The position numbers and the translations under genes are program-made. Shown here piece after piece: positions 40,501-48,709 of a DNA stretch of 64,000 bases. The stretch is from Cellvibrio sp. pealriver. Lineage in GTDB: Bacteria > Pseudomonadota > Gammaproteobacteria > Pseudomonadales > Cellvibrionaceae. A model generated the notes under the pieces. That model was given only the letters and a program-made list of their open reading frames with translations, made no database searches and was not told where the DNA came from. The stretch lies in NCBI RefSeq assembly GCF_001183545.1, contig NZ_KQ236688.1:1579149-1643148 (forward strand), in the 5' to 3' direction. The first letter of the stretch is position 1. Each line of letters begins with the position of its first letter.

Positions 40501-40796
40501 AGATCCGTATCACTCATATTGCTGCAGGCTTATACAGTTGGAGCGCCCTCGCCAACTTGCCTGTTCAAAAATTATGTCTGGCGGCATTTGCCATCCAGCT
40601 GTTTGATTTACTTGGTATTTTTGAGATTAATTAATATTGGCTTGCCGTCAAAAAAACCATTAAGGCGGGGATTCTACACATTTGCGTAGCGCTTTACACC
40701 CGCCCCGTCATGCAAAAATGACCGCCCCCTGAAGACTGACTAAATTTCAATCGCCACTCAAAATCAGCTTGCCTTTTGTGTGACGGTCATTTGATG
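40501..40796. other. Intergenic region between ccmI and smc
   Basis: 296 nt that must hold the smc promoter. The only structure seen is a 9-bp inverted repeat AAATGACCG (40717-40725) and CGGTCATTT (40784-40792) with a 58-nt spacer, which may be chance or part of a ccmI terminator. No gene or strong promoter is recognised. Confidence 0.3.
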
Positions 40797-42077
40797 TTAC
40801 TGCGTCAGTTTTTGGTCAATTTTCACACTCACTGCATCAGATGAAGATTTCATATCAACAGGGCCAAATGAACCTTGCCAATCTCCTGGCTGGGCAGTGG
40901 CAGAGGCGTTCTGGGAGATACGGGCAACCACCTCCACCGCATCGACAGAAGCAAGGCTCATTTCAGGTGTCATAGCCATTGACTCAGTTAGCAGGACTTG
41001 TTTGGGCAACTCAGACACTTTTACACGTGTAATCGCCAACGGCATTTTGGCACCTTGCCATGCGCGAGCATAAACAAACACTACTTGATCCGGACGGGCA
41101 TCAACACCATCCCCAAGACTGACACTAACAATTACCTGACGACCTGCGAGCGCTTCAGCCAATGATTCTTTTGTCCCTCCCGCAGCAAAATAAAGCCCCG
41201 TAGCCCGCTCTATACCCGCCTGCAGAGCCTGACTGCCGGAGGTGTTTTCTCCCGTCAGATTAATAGTACGCCTCCAAGCCTTAATCGCACCGATGTAATC
41301 CTGCTTTCCGAATGCTTCTATACCGGCAAGACCAAGGGCCATAGTGTTGTTTGGCTCAACGCTCAGCACCCTTGCAACCAGATCACTTACAAGCGGACTC
41401 ATCTTATTACCATCACGCAAAAACGTAGCCTGCGCAAGCTCAGCCATCACCATAGGTGACTCTTGGTCGCGCGCTAATACTTGCTGATATGCCTCTACTG
41501 CAGAAGTAAAATCATTGACTTCCATTTGCATACGCGCAAGAAAGAACCAGTATTGCAGCTGCTCGGGATTATCCGTCAAACGCTCTTTAATAAGCCGTGC
41601 CAATTCACGCGCACGCTCAGGATCGGGTGTGCGACCGGCTTTATAATCGGCCTCATCAAGGGCGAGCTTACGCTCTTGCGCCTGACGAATTTCAACATCC
41701 GCACTGCTACCCAGATGCTGATAGAAGCTCCAGGCTACCACGATAACTGCAAGCGCAATTACTGATAACGTTTTGAACCCTACTCTCACGATACGGTTGT
41801 GCTTCAGTGCGCGAATATCCGTTTCATCCGCTAGCAAAGCTCGTTCTTGCTCCAACTTCAGTTGATCAAATTGCACCTGATCAATACGGCCTGCGGCCAA
41901 TTGCGACTCCAGCTCCGCAATATGCTCATGAAACAGGCGAATATTTTCCGCCAAGCGATCCGCTATCTGCTCCTCTGTATTTTCGGTCGCACGATTACCA
42001 TGGCGAACCAATGGCCATAACACAAATACCGCAGCCAGAGCGCACAGAAGCACTACCCCTAACCATAAGGACATCAT
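40797..42077 (-). CDS. ccmI: Cytochrome c maturation protein CcmI
   Basis: Apocytochrome chaperone of the heme-lyase complex. 426 residues: two membrane segments (MMSLWLGVVLLCALAAVFVLW near 1-22 and VGFKTLSVIALAVIVVAWSF near 100-120), then a TPR periplasmic domain (about 140-290, EYWFFLARMQMEVNDFTSAVEAYQQ-like repeats), then a beta-rich end. It overlaps ccmH by 4 nt (ATGA) and ends the ccm unit. A fused or TPR-containing CcmI is separate here, unlike the CcmH fusion of E. coli. Confidence 0.93.
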   Translation of the reverse strand: MMSLWLGVVLLCALAAVFVLWPLVRHGNRATENTEEQIADRLAENIRLFHEHIAELESQLAAGRIDQVQFDQLKLEQERALLADETDIRALKHNRIVRVGFKTLSVIALAVIVVAWSFYQHLGSSADVEIRQAQERKLALDEADYKAGRTPDPERARELARLIKERLTDNPEQLQYWFFLARMQMEVNDFTSAVEAYQQVLARDQESPMVMAELAQATFLRDGNKMSPLVSDLVARVLSVEPNNTMALGLAGIEAFGKQDYIGAIKAWRRTINLTGENTSGSQALQAGIERATGLYFAAGGTKESLAEALAGRQVIVSVSLGDGVDARPDQVVFVYARAWQGAKMPLAITRVKVSELPKQVLLTESMAMTPEMSLASVDAVEVVARISQNASATAQPGDWQGSFGPVDMKSSSDAVSVKIDQKLTQ

Positions 42078-42607
42078 TGATTTTTCTCCTGCAAGGGTGC
42101 TTCGCTATTTTTTTTAATCACAGCACGATCTTCTGATGAAGCCAATAAATTCGCCAAACGCTCCTGGTCTGCCGATGACAAGCCTACATCAACTTCAACG
42201 CGACGACGCTTGCGCACAATCAACAGCAAGGTCACCACACCGAGCAATAATAAAATGATTGGTGCAGACCATAACAAAATGGTCGCAGACGATAATCGTG
42301 GGCGATACAAAATGAACTCCCCATAACGCTCCACCATGAAATCAATTATTTCTTTATCGGACTTACCCTCTTTAATCATCATTTCCAGTTCACGACGCAA
42401 GTCCACTGCAATAGGCGAGTTGGTACCAGCCAGATTTTGGTTTTGACATTTGGGGCAGCGCATTTCATCGATAAAACTTTGATAACGCTTACGATCAAGT
42501 TCATTGTCGAACTCATGTACTTCAATCGCAGCAAGACTGGAGAGCGGAATCAACACACCTAAAAATACACAGAAGCGAATACAAAATCGCGCAAGCGTTG
42601 TACACAT
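42074..42607 (-). CDS. ccmH: Cytochrome c maturation thiol reductase CcmH
   Basis: Reduces the apocytochrome CxxCH. About 177 residues: a signal peptide ending near SSLAA-IEVHE, the thioredoxin-like RCPKCQNQ with C51 and C54, the conserved SPIAVDLRREL and FMVERYGEFILYRP, then a membrane segment (ILLWSAPIILLLLGVVTLLL). Starts at 42607 and 42622 are both possible; neither has a strong ribosome site, and a longer frame to 42733 is unlikely. Its first gene neighbour upstream on this strand is the tRNA/IS block, so it cannot be read from the ccmA promoter and needs its own. Confidence 0.88.
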   Translation of the reverse strand: MCTTLARFCIRFCVFLGVLIPLSSLAAIEVHEFDNELDRKRYQSFIDEMRCPKCQNQNLAGTNSPIAVDLRRELEMMIKEGKSDKEIIDFMVERYGEFILYRPRLSSATILLWSAPIILLLLGVVTLLLIVRKRRRVEVDVGLSSADQERLANLLASSEDRAVIKKNSEAPLQEKNQ

Positions 42608-42769
42608 AGAATGAGTACCCATGAGGATCGAAAATTTCACGCGAGTATAACAACTCGCATGCAGCAGCGGGTAACTTTGCCGATACGAACAAAAACCATT
42701 CACAAGTGTTTGTTTTCCAACCTTTTTCTGCATTTAAAACAAAAAAGATAAATTTCTTTTAAAAAAAGG

Positions 42770-42797
42770 TTGACCGACGCGTTTACATGATTAGAAT
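42770..42797 (+). promoter_or_regulatory. Promoter of the tRNA-Val/tRNA-Asp unit
   Basis: TTGACC (42770-42775), a 16-nt spacer and TAGAAT (42792-42797), with an A/T-rich stretch upstream like an UP element and a GC-rich discriminator (CGCGCC), the usual form of a stable-RNA promoter under stringent control. The tRNA-Val begins about 40 nt downstream. Confidence 0.75.
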
Positions 42798-42839
42798 ACG
42801 CGCCACCAACAAGGTGAGCGCTGAAAAGCGTGAAATCTT

Positions 42840-42915
42840 GGGCGGTTAGCTCAGTTGGTAGAGCAATGCCCTTACAAGGCATGGGTCACAAGTTCGAGTC
42901 TTGTACCGCCCACCA
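42840..42915 (+). tRNA. tRNA-Val (anticodon TAC)
   Basis: 76 nt including the encoded CCA. Acceptor arms GGGCGGT and ACCGCCC pair, D-arm GCTC/GAGC, anticodon stem ATGCC/GGCAT with loop CTTACAA, and T-arm ACAAG/CTTGT with TTCGAGT loop. Confidence 0.97.
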
Positions 42916-42955
42916 CTCTTACTCACAAGGTAACAGTGATTTTTTGTGACGCTGC

Positions 42956-43032
42956 GGACCGGTAGTTCAGTCGGTTAGAATGCCGGCCTGTCACGCCGGA
43001 GGTCGCGGGTTCGAGCCCCGTCCGGTCCGCCA
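42956..43032 (+). tRNA. tRNA-Asp (anticodon GTC)
   Basis: 77 nt including CCA. Acceptor GGACCGG/CCGGTCC, TAGTTCAG D-loop region, anticodon loop CTGTCAC and T-arm CGGGTTCGAGCCCCG. Close to E. coli tRNA-Asp in sequence. It is 40 nt after tRNA-Val and shares its promoter. Confidence 0.97.
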
Positions 43033-43044
43033 CTATATGAAATG

Positions 43045-43071
43045 AAAAGCCCCACATCTGGGGCTTTTTTT
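43045..43071 (+). terminator. Terminator of the tRNA unit
   Basis: AAAAGCCCCA/TGGGGCTTTT 10-bp stem with a 4-nt loop and a T7 tract, 12 nt past the tRNA-Asp CCA and 7 nt before the insertion sequence. Confidence 0.92.
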
Positions 43072-43132
43072 ATGCCTGTGACCCGTCCTGAATAAAGTTG
43101 ACACTTTTCTACTCTCTACTGAGGAAAGTGTT

Positions 43133-43516
43133 ATGAATCCCGTTATTAAACGCACCCAGCGTGATTACTCTCTCGCCTTTAAATTGGCTCTTGTCGATCA
43201 AATCGAAAAAGGAGAGATGACTTATAAACAAGCCCAGTCTCGCTACGGTATACAAGGCAGATCTACAGTCTTGTGTTGGCTGCGCAAGCATGGTCAACTG
43301 GATTGGTCATTAGGTTTACCAGCAAAAGGCCTCCTCATGTCCGATAATCCTCGCCCTCAAACGCCAGAACAGCGCATCAAAGAACTGGAACAGCAGCTCG
43401 CTCTAACCCAACAAAAAGCGGATTTTTTCGAAGCGGTGGTTGATGTACTCAAGCGCGACTATGGAGTCAGCGTGGTAAAAAAGCCGCACGGAACATCATC
43501 CAAACGAAAACGTTAG
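43133..43516 (+). CDS. IS3-family transposase OrfA
   Basis: 127-residue DNA-binding partner. N-terminal helix-turn-helix (DYSLAFKLALVDQIEKGEMTYKQAQ), then a leucine-zipper-like stretch (EQRIKELEQQLALTQQKADFFEAVV) used in other IS3 elements to form OrfA and OrfAB multimers. It ends in a basic tail just after the frameshift site. Confidence 0.93.
   Translation: MNPVIKRTQRDYSLAFKLALVDQIEKGEMTYKQAQSRYGIQGRSTVLCWLRKHGQLDWSLGLPAKGLLMSDNPRPQTPEQRIKELEQQLALTQQKADFFEAVVDVLKRDYGVSVVKKPHGTSSKRKR
43477..43483 (+). other. Likely programmed -1 frameshift site of the IS
   Basis: AAAAAAG (A-AAA-AAG in the orfA frame) is the canonical slippery heptamer. A shift here joins orfA to the -1 frame of orfB, which is open from 43444 through the orfB ORF. 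The fused OrfAB would be the active transposase. Confidence 0.75.
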
Positions 43517-43590
43517 CGGGTTTATCCGTTGTCCGTGGTTGCCAGCTACTCGGCATCAGTCGGCAAGCCTGGTATCAACAATGTAAGCGG

Positions 43591-44340
43591 GTGCGACAAC
43601 GAGAAGTGCACACGCAGATACTCCTTGATGCGGTGCAGCGTGAACGTGCATTACAACCCTGCATCGGAACGCGCAAACTACAGCGCTTGTTACAACAATC
43701 CGCATTGGTTGTGGGGCGAGATCGACTGTTTGCTTTGCTGCGCGAACATCGCCTGCTGGTTCCCACCAAGCGGGCTTATCACAAAACAACGCACAGCCAT
43801 CATCGCTTTCGCAAACATCCCAATCTTCTGAAGCCTGGTGAACATCAAGTGATTCCGCAACGACCAGAACATGTTTGGGTGGCTGACATTACCTATTTAC
43901 CCGTGCATCAGGGCGAGGCCTATTTGAGTTTGGTGACCGATGCCTATTCGCGCAAGATTGTGGGGCATTGCGTCCATGACAATCTGAAGGCTGAGTCAGT
44001 AATCGGTGCGTATAAACAAGCACTACAGCAGCGACGCAGTGGTGATGAGCTCATCCACCATTCAGATCGGGGTATTCAGTATTGTTCAGCGCAATACCAG
44101 AAATTGCATTATCAATACGGTGTTCATTGTTCGATGACGGATGGTTACGACTGCTATCAAAATGCGCTGGCAGAGCGTGTGAATGGTATTTTGAAAAGTG
44201 AGTTTTTGATAAGGAAACCTAGGGATCTTGCAGAAGCAAAAGTGATGGTGGCCGAGTCGATTCGGATCTACAACGAACGTCGTCCGCATCTATCCCTGGA
44301 ATACAAAACGCCCGATGAGGTGCATCGGGCGTTTGGATAA
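43591..44340 (+). CDS. IS3-family transposase OrfB (catalytic part)
   Basis: 249 residues from the first ATG, but the frame is open back to 43444 and is probably entered by frameshift from orfA. The RNase H-like integrase core has the DDE triad: D in VWVADITYL, D in LSLVTDAYSRKIVGH, then HHSDRGIQY and the E of ALAERVNGILKSEFL. The C-terminal PHLSLEYKTPDEV is typical. No stop or frameshift breaks it. Confidence 0.93.
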   Translation: MRQREVHTQILLDAVQRERALQPCIGTRKLQRLLQQSALVVGRDRLFALLREHRLLVPTKRAYHKTTHSHHRFRKHPNLLKPGEHQVIPQRPEHVWVADITYLPVHQGEAYLSLVTDAYSRKIVGHCVHDNLKAESVIGAYKQALQQRRSGDELIHHSDRGIQYCSAQYQKLHYQYGVHCSMTDGYDCYQNALAERVNGILKSEFLIRKPRDLAEAKVMVAESIRIYNERRPHLSLEYKTPDEVHRAFG

Positions 44341-44402
44341 ATCAGTGTCAACTTATTTCAGGACTGGACACTGATTATTTGTCTATCGCCTTCCCAATCA
44401 CA

Positions 44403-44549
44403 TCACACAGTGTTGTTTTTTGCACCCTCATCCGCTTTTGCTGAGTCCTCTTTAATATGCCTGTAAGCATAGAACCCTACATAAGTCAGCATCATGCATG
44501 TCAGGGTTACTATTACCAAACCATAAAGAACGATTGAATCGATATACAT
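44403..44549 (-). CDS. 48-residue membrane protein, possible CcoM-like subunit
   Basis: Starts at the ATG at 44549 with a GGAGG ribosome site 7 nt upstream; the longer frame to 44621 includes a promoter and is rejected. The protein is one N-terminal membrane helix (IVLYGLVIVTLTCMMLTYVGF) followed by a charged tail. The pattern MYIDS-helix-YRHIKED resembles CcoM, the tiny subunit of cbb3 oxidase in Pseudomonas, but the match is by eye. A perfect FNR/ANR box with a well-placed -10 upstream supports both reality and low-oxygen induction. It is the only gene between the IS and ccmG. Confidence 0.65.
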   Translation of the reverse strand: MYIDSIVLYGLVIVTLTCMMLTYVGFYAYRHIKEDSAKADEGAKNNTV

Positions 44550-44580
44550 AAAAACCTCCGCGTTTTTTCTTGATGGATTC

Positions 44581-44621
44581 AGTGTACGCCAGAGGAACAA
44601 ACGGGAGTTGATCTTGATCAA
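44581..44621 (-). promoter_or_regulatory. ANR/FNR-activated promoter of the 48-residue protein
   Basis: TTGATCTTGATCAA (44608-44621) matches the FNR/ANR consensus TTGAT-N4-ATCAA perfectly. On the minus strand a TACACT -10 follows after 21 nt (44581-44586), which puts the box centre at about -41.5, the class II activator position. The 5' leader would be about 25 nt. Confidence 0.8.
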
Positions 44622-44661
44622 GTCCCGCTGTTTTGAGTAGGTTACAAGAGCTATTCGTTAT

Positions 44662-45207
44662 TTACTTAAGACTATCGAAAATAGGTTTAATCGTCCCTTC
44701 CCACACTTGGGTATTAACATCACCAATATGTTTATAACGGATAACGCCGTCTTTATCGATCACATAGGTTTCGGGCGCACCAAAAACACCCAGGTTAAGC
44801 CCAAAACGTCCGTCGGAATCAATCACACTAAATACATAAGGATTGTGCAATTGCGCAAGCCATTGCTGTGCATCCTCGGTATTGTCTTTGTAATTGATAC
44901 CGTAAATCGGTACACCTTGGGCTTTCAGGCGATTTAAAAACTCATGCTCCTGACGACAGGTCACACACCAGGTCGCCCACACATTCAGCAAGCTTACTTT
45001 TCCTTTGAGCAAGTCCTGATTTGCGACCGAAAGGCCCGTCGGATTTTCTGGCGCAGGCAATACAGGCAACTCGAATGCAGGCACAGGTTTATTTAACAAG
45101 GCCGATGGCATTTCAGTCGGATCCAACGAGAGTCCGCGCCAAAATAACATTGCCAGCACAATAAAAATCGCCAAAGGTGCAAATAGAAATAGCCGCTGTT
45201 TATTCAT
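44662..45207 (-). CDS. ccmG: Cytochrome c maturation thioredoxin CcmG (DsbE)
   Basis: Periplasmic membrane-anchored thioredoxin that keeps the CcmH/apocytochrome pathway reduced. 181 residues, one N-terminal membrane anchor, C81 and C84 in WCVTC (the residue after the first Cys is Val rather than the common Pro), the GVPIYGINYKDN acidic region, and the cis-Pro region FGAPETYVID. It overlaps ccmF by 8 nt. It is the last gene of the ccmABCDEFG block before the ANR gene. Confidence 0.94.
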   Translation of the reverse strand: MNKQRLFLFAPLAIFIVLAMLFWRGLSLDPTEMPSALLNKPVPAFELPVLPAPENPTGLSVANQDLLKGKVSLLNVWATWCVTCRQEHEFLNRLKAQGVPIYGINYKDNTEDAQQWLAQLHNPYVFSVIDSDGRFGLNLGVFGAPETYVIDKDGVIRYKHIGDVNTQVWEGTIKPIFDSLK

Positions 45208-47206
45208 TTGCTAATTTTCCTGCTACCGCCTCAACCGCCGGTGATTCTTGTTTCTGGATTTTACGATAACGCTTATCAGCAACTGCAAGCACGGCACCGA
45301 ACGCCATCATTAAAGCACCCAGCCAGATCCAACGGACAAATGGTTTGAGATGTACACGCATTGCCCATGCTGTTTCCGTCAAAGGCTCACCCATAGCTAC
45401 GTATAAATCACGGAAAAGTCCCACATCCAATTCCACTTCGGTCATCACACTGCCTGATGCAAGATAGCGGCGTTTCTGGGGTTTCATTTCACGCAAAAAT
45501 TGTCCATTTTTTAGCACAGTGATATTGGCTTGTTCGGCGGTGTAATTAGGGCCATCAATATGCACCAACTCGTTGAGGATAAATTCATATTCCACAACGG
45601 TGACATGCTGCCCTATTTCCATGCGCACATCGCGCTGTTCGGTATAGATGCTCGTCAAACCTACACCAACGGTAGTAACCGCTATTCCCGCGTGGGCAAT
45701 AAGCATGGCGTAGTAACTCAAACTTAATTTTTTAAAACCTTGAAGAAAAGAGTCACTATTGCGTAAGCGATAAATCAAGTCAGCCAACTGCGCCGTAATA
45801 ATCCATGACGCAACAAATACGGTAACTGCAGCGAGAATTTCATATTTATCGCGATAGATTAGCGGGAATACCAATGCAATCACCAAACTGATTACCCAAG
45901 GTTTCCACAACAAGGCGATAAACTGGGAAGTAGATGTGCGCTTCCAATTTGATATTGGCCCAAATGCCATCAACAAACACAACAATCCCATCAACGGCAA
46001 AAAAAACATATTGAAGTAAGGTGGGCCCACCGATATTTTTCCTAGTCCCAATGCATCGGCAACTAATGGATACAAAGTACCCAGCAACACCATAATCATA
46101 ATAACGGTGAGTAAAATGTTATTGCCCAGCAGTAATGTTTCCCGTGATAACAAGCCAAATCCAATCGAACTTTTCACCACTGGTGCGCGCAATGCATACA
46201 GCGTGAGCGACCCTCCCACTACCAGTAACAAGAAGCCCAAAATAAATACGCCACGCTCTGGATCATTGGCAAAGGCATGTACAGATGTAAGAACACCGGA
46301 ACGAACAAGAAAGGTACCGAGCAAACTGAGGGAGAAGGTGAAAATGGCAAGCAGAATTGTCCAGCTCTTGAACAAACCGCGCTTCTCCGTAACAGCAAGC
46401 GAATGAATTAACGCAGTGCCAATTAACCAAGGCAGGAAGGAGGCGTTTTCAACCGGATCCCAAAACCACCAGCCACCCCAACCCAATTCGTAATAGGCCC
46501 ACCAGCTGCCCAGCGCAATACCAACCGATAAAAAGCCCCAGGCCATTGTTGCCCATGGACGAGACCAGCGCGCCCATGCACTATCGAGACGGCCTGTTAA
46601 CAAAGCAGCAATTGCAAAGGCAAAACACACACTGAAACCAACGTATCCCATGTACAGAACAGGCGGGTGAATAATCAATCCGATATCTTGCAACAGTGGA
46701 TTTAAATCGCTGCCATCTGTAGGAGGTACAGGCAATATTCGATCAAACGGATTGGAGGTAAACAGGATAAAAGATAAGAACCCGACCGCAACAAACCCCA
46801 TGATAGCAAGCACTCTCGCTTGCATATCCAGAGGTAATGAACGGCTGAATACCGCCACTGCCAAGGTCCAACCTGCCAACATTAAAATCCACAACAATAA
46901 GGAGCCTTCATGTCCGCCCCATACCGCACTGATTTTGTAATAAACCGGCAACAGTGAATTGGAATTGGATGCAACATAACTTACCGAAAAGTCATCATTG
47001 ATAAAGGAATAGACCAAGCACAAAAATGAGAAAAAAACGAACACGAAAAATCCGGCTGCAAGAGAACGACCAGACCGCATCAACACGTGACTACCATAGT
47101 GAGCACCAATCAATGGCAGCACAAATAACACAGCACTCAGACATAACGACAAAATTAATGCGAATTGGCCAAGCTCTGGAGCCAGCTGAACAAAATCAAG
47201 CGCCAT
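45200..47206 (-). CDS. ccmF: Cytochrome c heme lyase subunit CcmF
   Basis: Large membrane component that attaches heme to apocytochrome with CcmH. 668 residues, about 14 membrane segments, with the WWD domain (WGGWWFWDPVENASFLPWL) and the conserved periplasmic histidines. Starts: ATG 47206 with GAGGGG 7 nt upstream is preferred over GTG 47221; it overlaps ccmE by 11 nt and ccmG by 8 nt. Confidence 0.95.
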   Translation of the reverse strand: MALDFVQLAPELGQFALILSLCLSAVLFVLPLIGAHYGSHVLMRSGRSLAAGFFVFVFFSFLCLVYSFINDDFSVSYVASNSNSLLPVYYKISAVWGGHEGSLLLWILMLAGWTLAVAVFSRSLPLDMQARVLAIMGFVAVGFLSFILFTSNPFDRILPVPPTDGSDLNPLLQDIGLIIHPPVLYMGYVGFSVCFAFAIAALLTGRLDSAWARWSRPWATMAWGFLSVGIALGSWWAYYELGWGGWWFWDPVENASFLPWLIGTALIHSLAVTEKRGLFKSWTILLAIFTFSLSLLGTFLVRSGVLTSVHAFANDPERGVFILGFLLLVVGGSLTLYALRAPVVKSSIGFGLLSRETLLLGNNILLTVIMIMVLLGTLYPLVADALGLGKISVGPPYFNMFFLPLMGLLCLLMAFGPISNWKRTSTSQFIALLWKPWVISLVIALVFPLIYRDKYEILAAVTVFVASWIITAQLADLIYRLRNSDSFLQGFKKLSLSYYAMLIAHAGIAVTTVGVGLTSIYTEQRDVRMEIGQHVTVVEYEFILNELVHIDGPNYTAEQANITVLKNGQFLREMKPQKRRYLASGSVMTEVELDVGLFRDLYVAMGEPLTETAWAMRVHLKPFVRWIWLGALMMAFGAVLAVADKRYRKIQKQESPAVEAVAGKLANE

Positions 47207-47660
47207 ACTGTAACCCCTCACAGGTTTTCTGATGTTCGCCCTTGTCTTTCATCGCTTCAGCAACTTCGGGTGGAACATAATTTTCATCGTGTTTAGCAAG
47301 CACTTCGCTAGCATTGATTTCACCTGATTCGGTCACAATACCATTTATAACAGCAGCCTCACCCTCAGCAAAAAGATCAGGCAAAATGCCATTAAAATTC
47401 ACTTTGACATCTGCCGTGCCATCTGTAATCAAAAAATGAATTTGCAGTGAATCCGTTGCGCGCTGAACACTACCGGGTTTTACACATCCGCCCGCACGGA
47501 TACGCGTATTGTGTGGCACCTCACCCGATGCAATTTTGCTGGGGGGATAAAATAAATTGATATTTTCGCGCAACGCATAAGCCATAAGCCCGACGGCCAA
47601 GCTGGAAAACACCACAATAAATACGACGATCATTAAACGCTGTTTACGTAACGGATGCAT
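47196..47660 (-). CDS. ccmE: Heme chaperone CcmE
   Basis: Periplasmic heme chaperone. 154 residues: N-terminal anchor (LMIVVFIVVFSSLAVGLMAYAL), OB-like fold, and the covalent heme His124 in LAKHDENYVPPE. PGSVQR and FNGILPDLFAEGE are family motifs. A Cys replaces the usual Met in the GGMV strand (GGCV). It overlaps ccmF by 11 nt. Confidence 0.95.
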   Translation of the reverse strand: MHPLRKQRLMIVVFIVVFSSLAVGLMAYALRENINLFYPPSKIASGEVPHNTRIRAGGCVKPGSVQRATDSLQIHFLITDGTADVKVNFNGILPDLFAEGEAAVINGIVTESGEINASEVLAKHDENYVPPEVAEAMKDKGEHQKTCEGLQYGA

Positions 47661-47692
47661 GGATATTGCGCTCTTCGGCTAATGGTAAAAAC

Positions 47693-47899
47693 TTAATTGC
47701 TTACGCCATTACTGGCACTATTGGTCTGCGCCAACTTTTGCTGTTTTCTCTGCTGTTTAATGAATGCTTTTTTTTGCAGAATGGGACTGACAAATAAAAA
47801 CACCAGCACTGCAAAGGTGATCGCATAAGCCGACCATACAAACGGACCATGGCCATTCATCGCCATAAATTCTGCAAAAGATTCAAATTGAAACTTCAT
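47693..47899 (-). CDS. ccmD: Cytochrome c maturation protein CcmD
   Basis: Small membrane protein that helps release holo-CcmE from CcmABC. 68 residues: GHGPFVWSAYAITFAVLVFLFVSP-type single helix followed by a basic tail. ATG at 47899 with GAGG upstream; 2 nt after the ccmC stop. Confidence 0.9.
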   Translation of the reverse strand: MKFQFESFAEFMAMNGHGPFVWSAYAITFAVLVFLFVSPILQKKAFIKQQRKQQKLAQTNSASNGVSN

Positions 47900-47901
47900 G
47901 A

Positions 47902-48654
47902 TCAACCTCGCTTATCTGCTGCACTGATTAAATCATTTACCCATTGGGTACGATGTTCACGGCGTAAAATTTCCACGCGGGTATATAGCAATAACACCAG
48001 CGCGTAAAAGCAATAAAATCCAATCACCATTAGCAATAGTGGATACAACATAGAAGGATCGATGGTGGACTTGCTGGTGAATTTGATGGTGGCGGGTTGA
48101 TGCAAGGTATTCCACCAATCGACAGACTTATAAATGATCGGGATGTTGACCATTCCCACCAATGCGAGGACTGCACTGGCTTTATCCGCGGTATCGCGAT
48201 GCATAAACGCTTGTTGCAGAGCGATCATACCTAGATATAAAAAGAACAAAATCAACATTGAGGTGATACGGGCATCCCACTCCCACCATGTGCCCCAGGT
48301 AGGCTTGCCCCAAATAGAGCCTGTCACCAACGACACAAACGTGAGCAAGGCCCCTATGGGCGCAGCAGATTTCATCACCATAAACGGTAATTTCATTTTC
48401 CAAATAAGGCCGACAGCACCGGAAATGGCCATGATGTAATAGCCTGCAAGCGCCAAAAACGCAGCCGGCACATGGATGTAGATAATGCGATAACTGTTGC
48501 CCTGCTTGAAATCGGCGGGTGCAAATGCCAACCCCCAAATAGCCGAGGTAATAATCAATGCAAAGCTGAATACCGTTAACCACGGTAACCAGGGGGTGGT
48601 TTTTTCATAAAACCAGCGGGGTGAACCCAAACGATGAAACCATTGCCATGACAT
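47902..48654 (-). CDS. ccmC: Heme exporter/ CcmE-charging protein CcmC
   Basis: Integral membrane protein of 250 residues with six membrane segments that loads heme on CcmE. The tryptophan-rich WGTWWEWDAR motif and flanking histidines (HVPAAFLALAGYY, WWNTLHQPATI) are present. It follows ccmB after about 55 nt. Confidence 0.95.
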   Translation of the reverse strand: MSWQWFHRLGSPRWFYEKTTPWLPWLTVFSFALIITSAIWGLAFAPADFKQGNSYRIIYIHVPAAFLALAGYYIMAISGAVGLIWKMKLPFMVMKSAAPIGALLTFVSLVTGSIWGKPTWGTWWEWDARITSMLILFFLYLGMIALQQAFMHRDTADKASAVLALVGMVNIPIIYKSVDWWNTLHQPATIKFTSKSTIDPSMLYPLLLMVIGFYCFYALVLLLYTRVEILRREHRTQWVNDLISAADKRG

Positions 48655-48709
48655 AGTGGTGAAGACCTTTCGCTGTTGTGATCAAAAATCTCGTTATTAT
48701 TGATATAAA

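Larger units (their letters stand above)
43079..44370 (+). mobile_element. Intact IS3-family insertion sequence, about 1.29 kb
   Basis: Begins TG and ends CA with imperfect terminal inverted repeats sharing GTCCTGAA and AAGTTGACACT. A 3-bp duplication CTG flanks it (43076-43078 and 44371-44373). It carries orfA and orfB in the IS3 order, joined by a likely -1 frameshift. Both frames look complete and the DDE residues are present, so it may be active. It sits between the tRNA terminator and the small ANR-controlled gene. Confidence 0.93.

Noticed and set aside
42700..42882. 60-residue frame overlapping the tRNA-Val region
   Set aside because: It reads antisense across the tRNA promoter and tRNA; no protein similarity.
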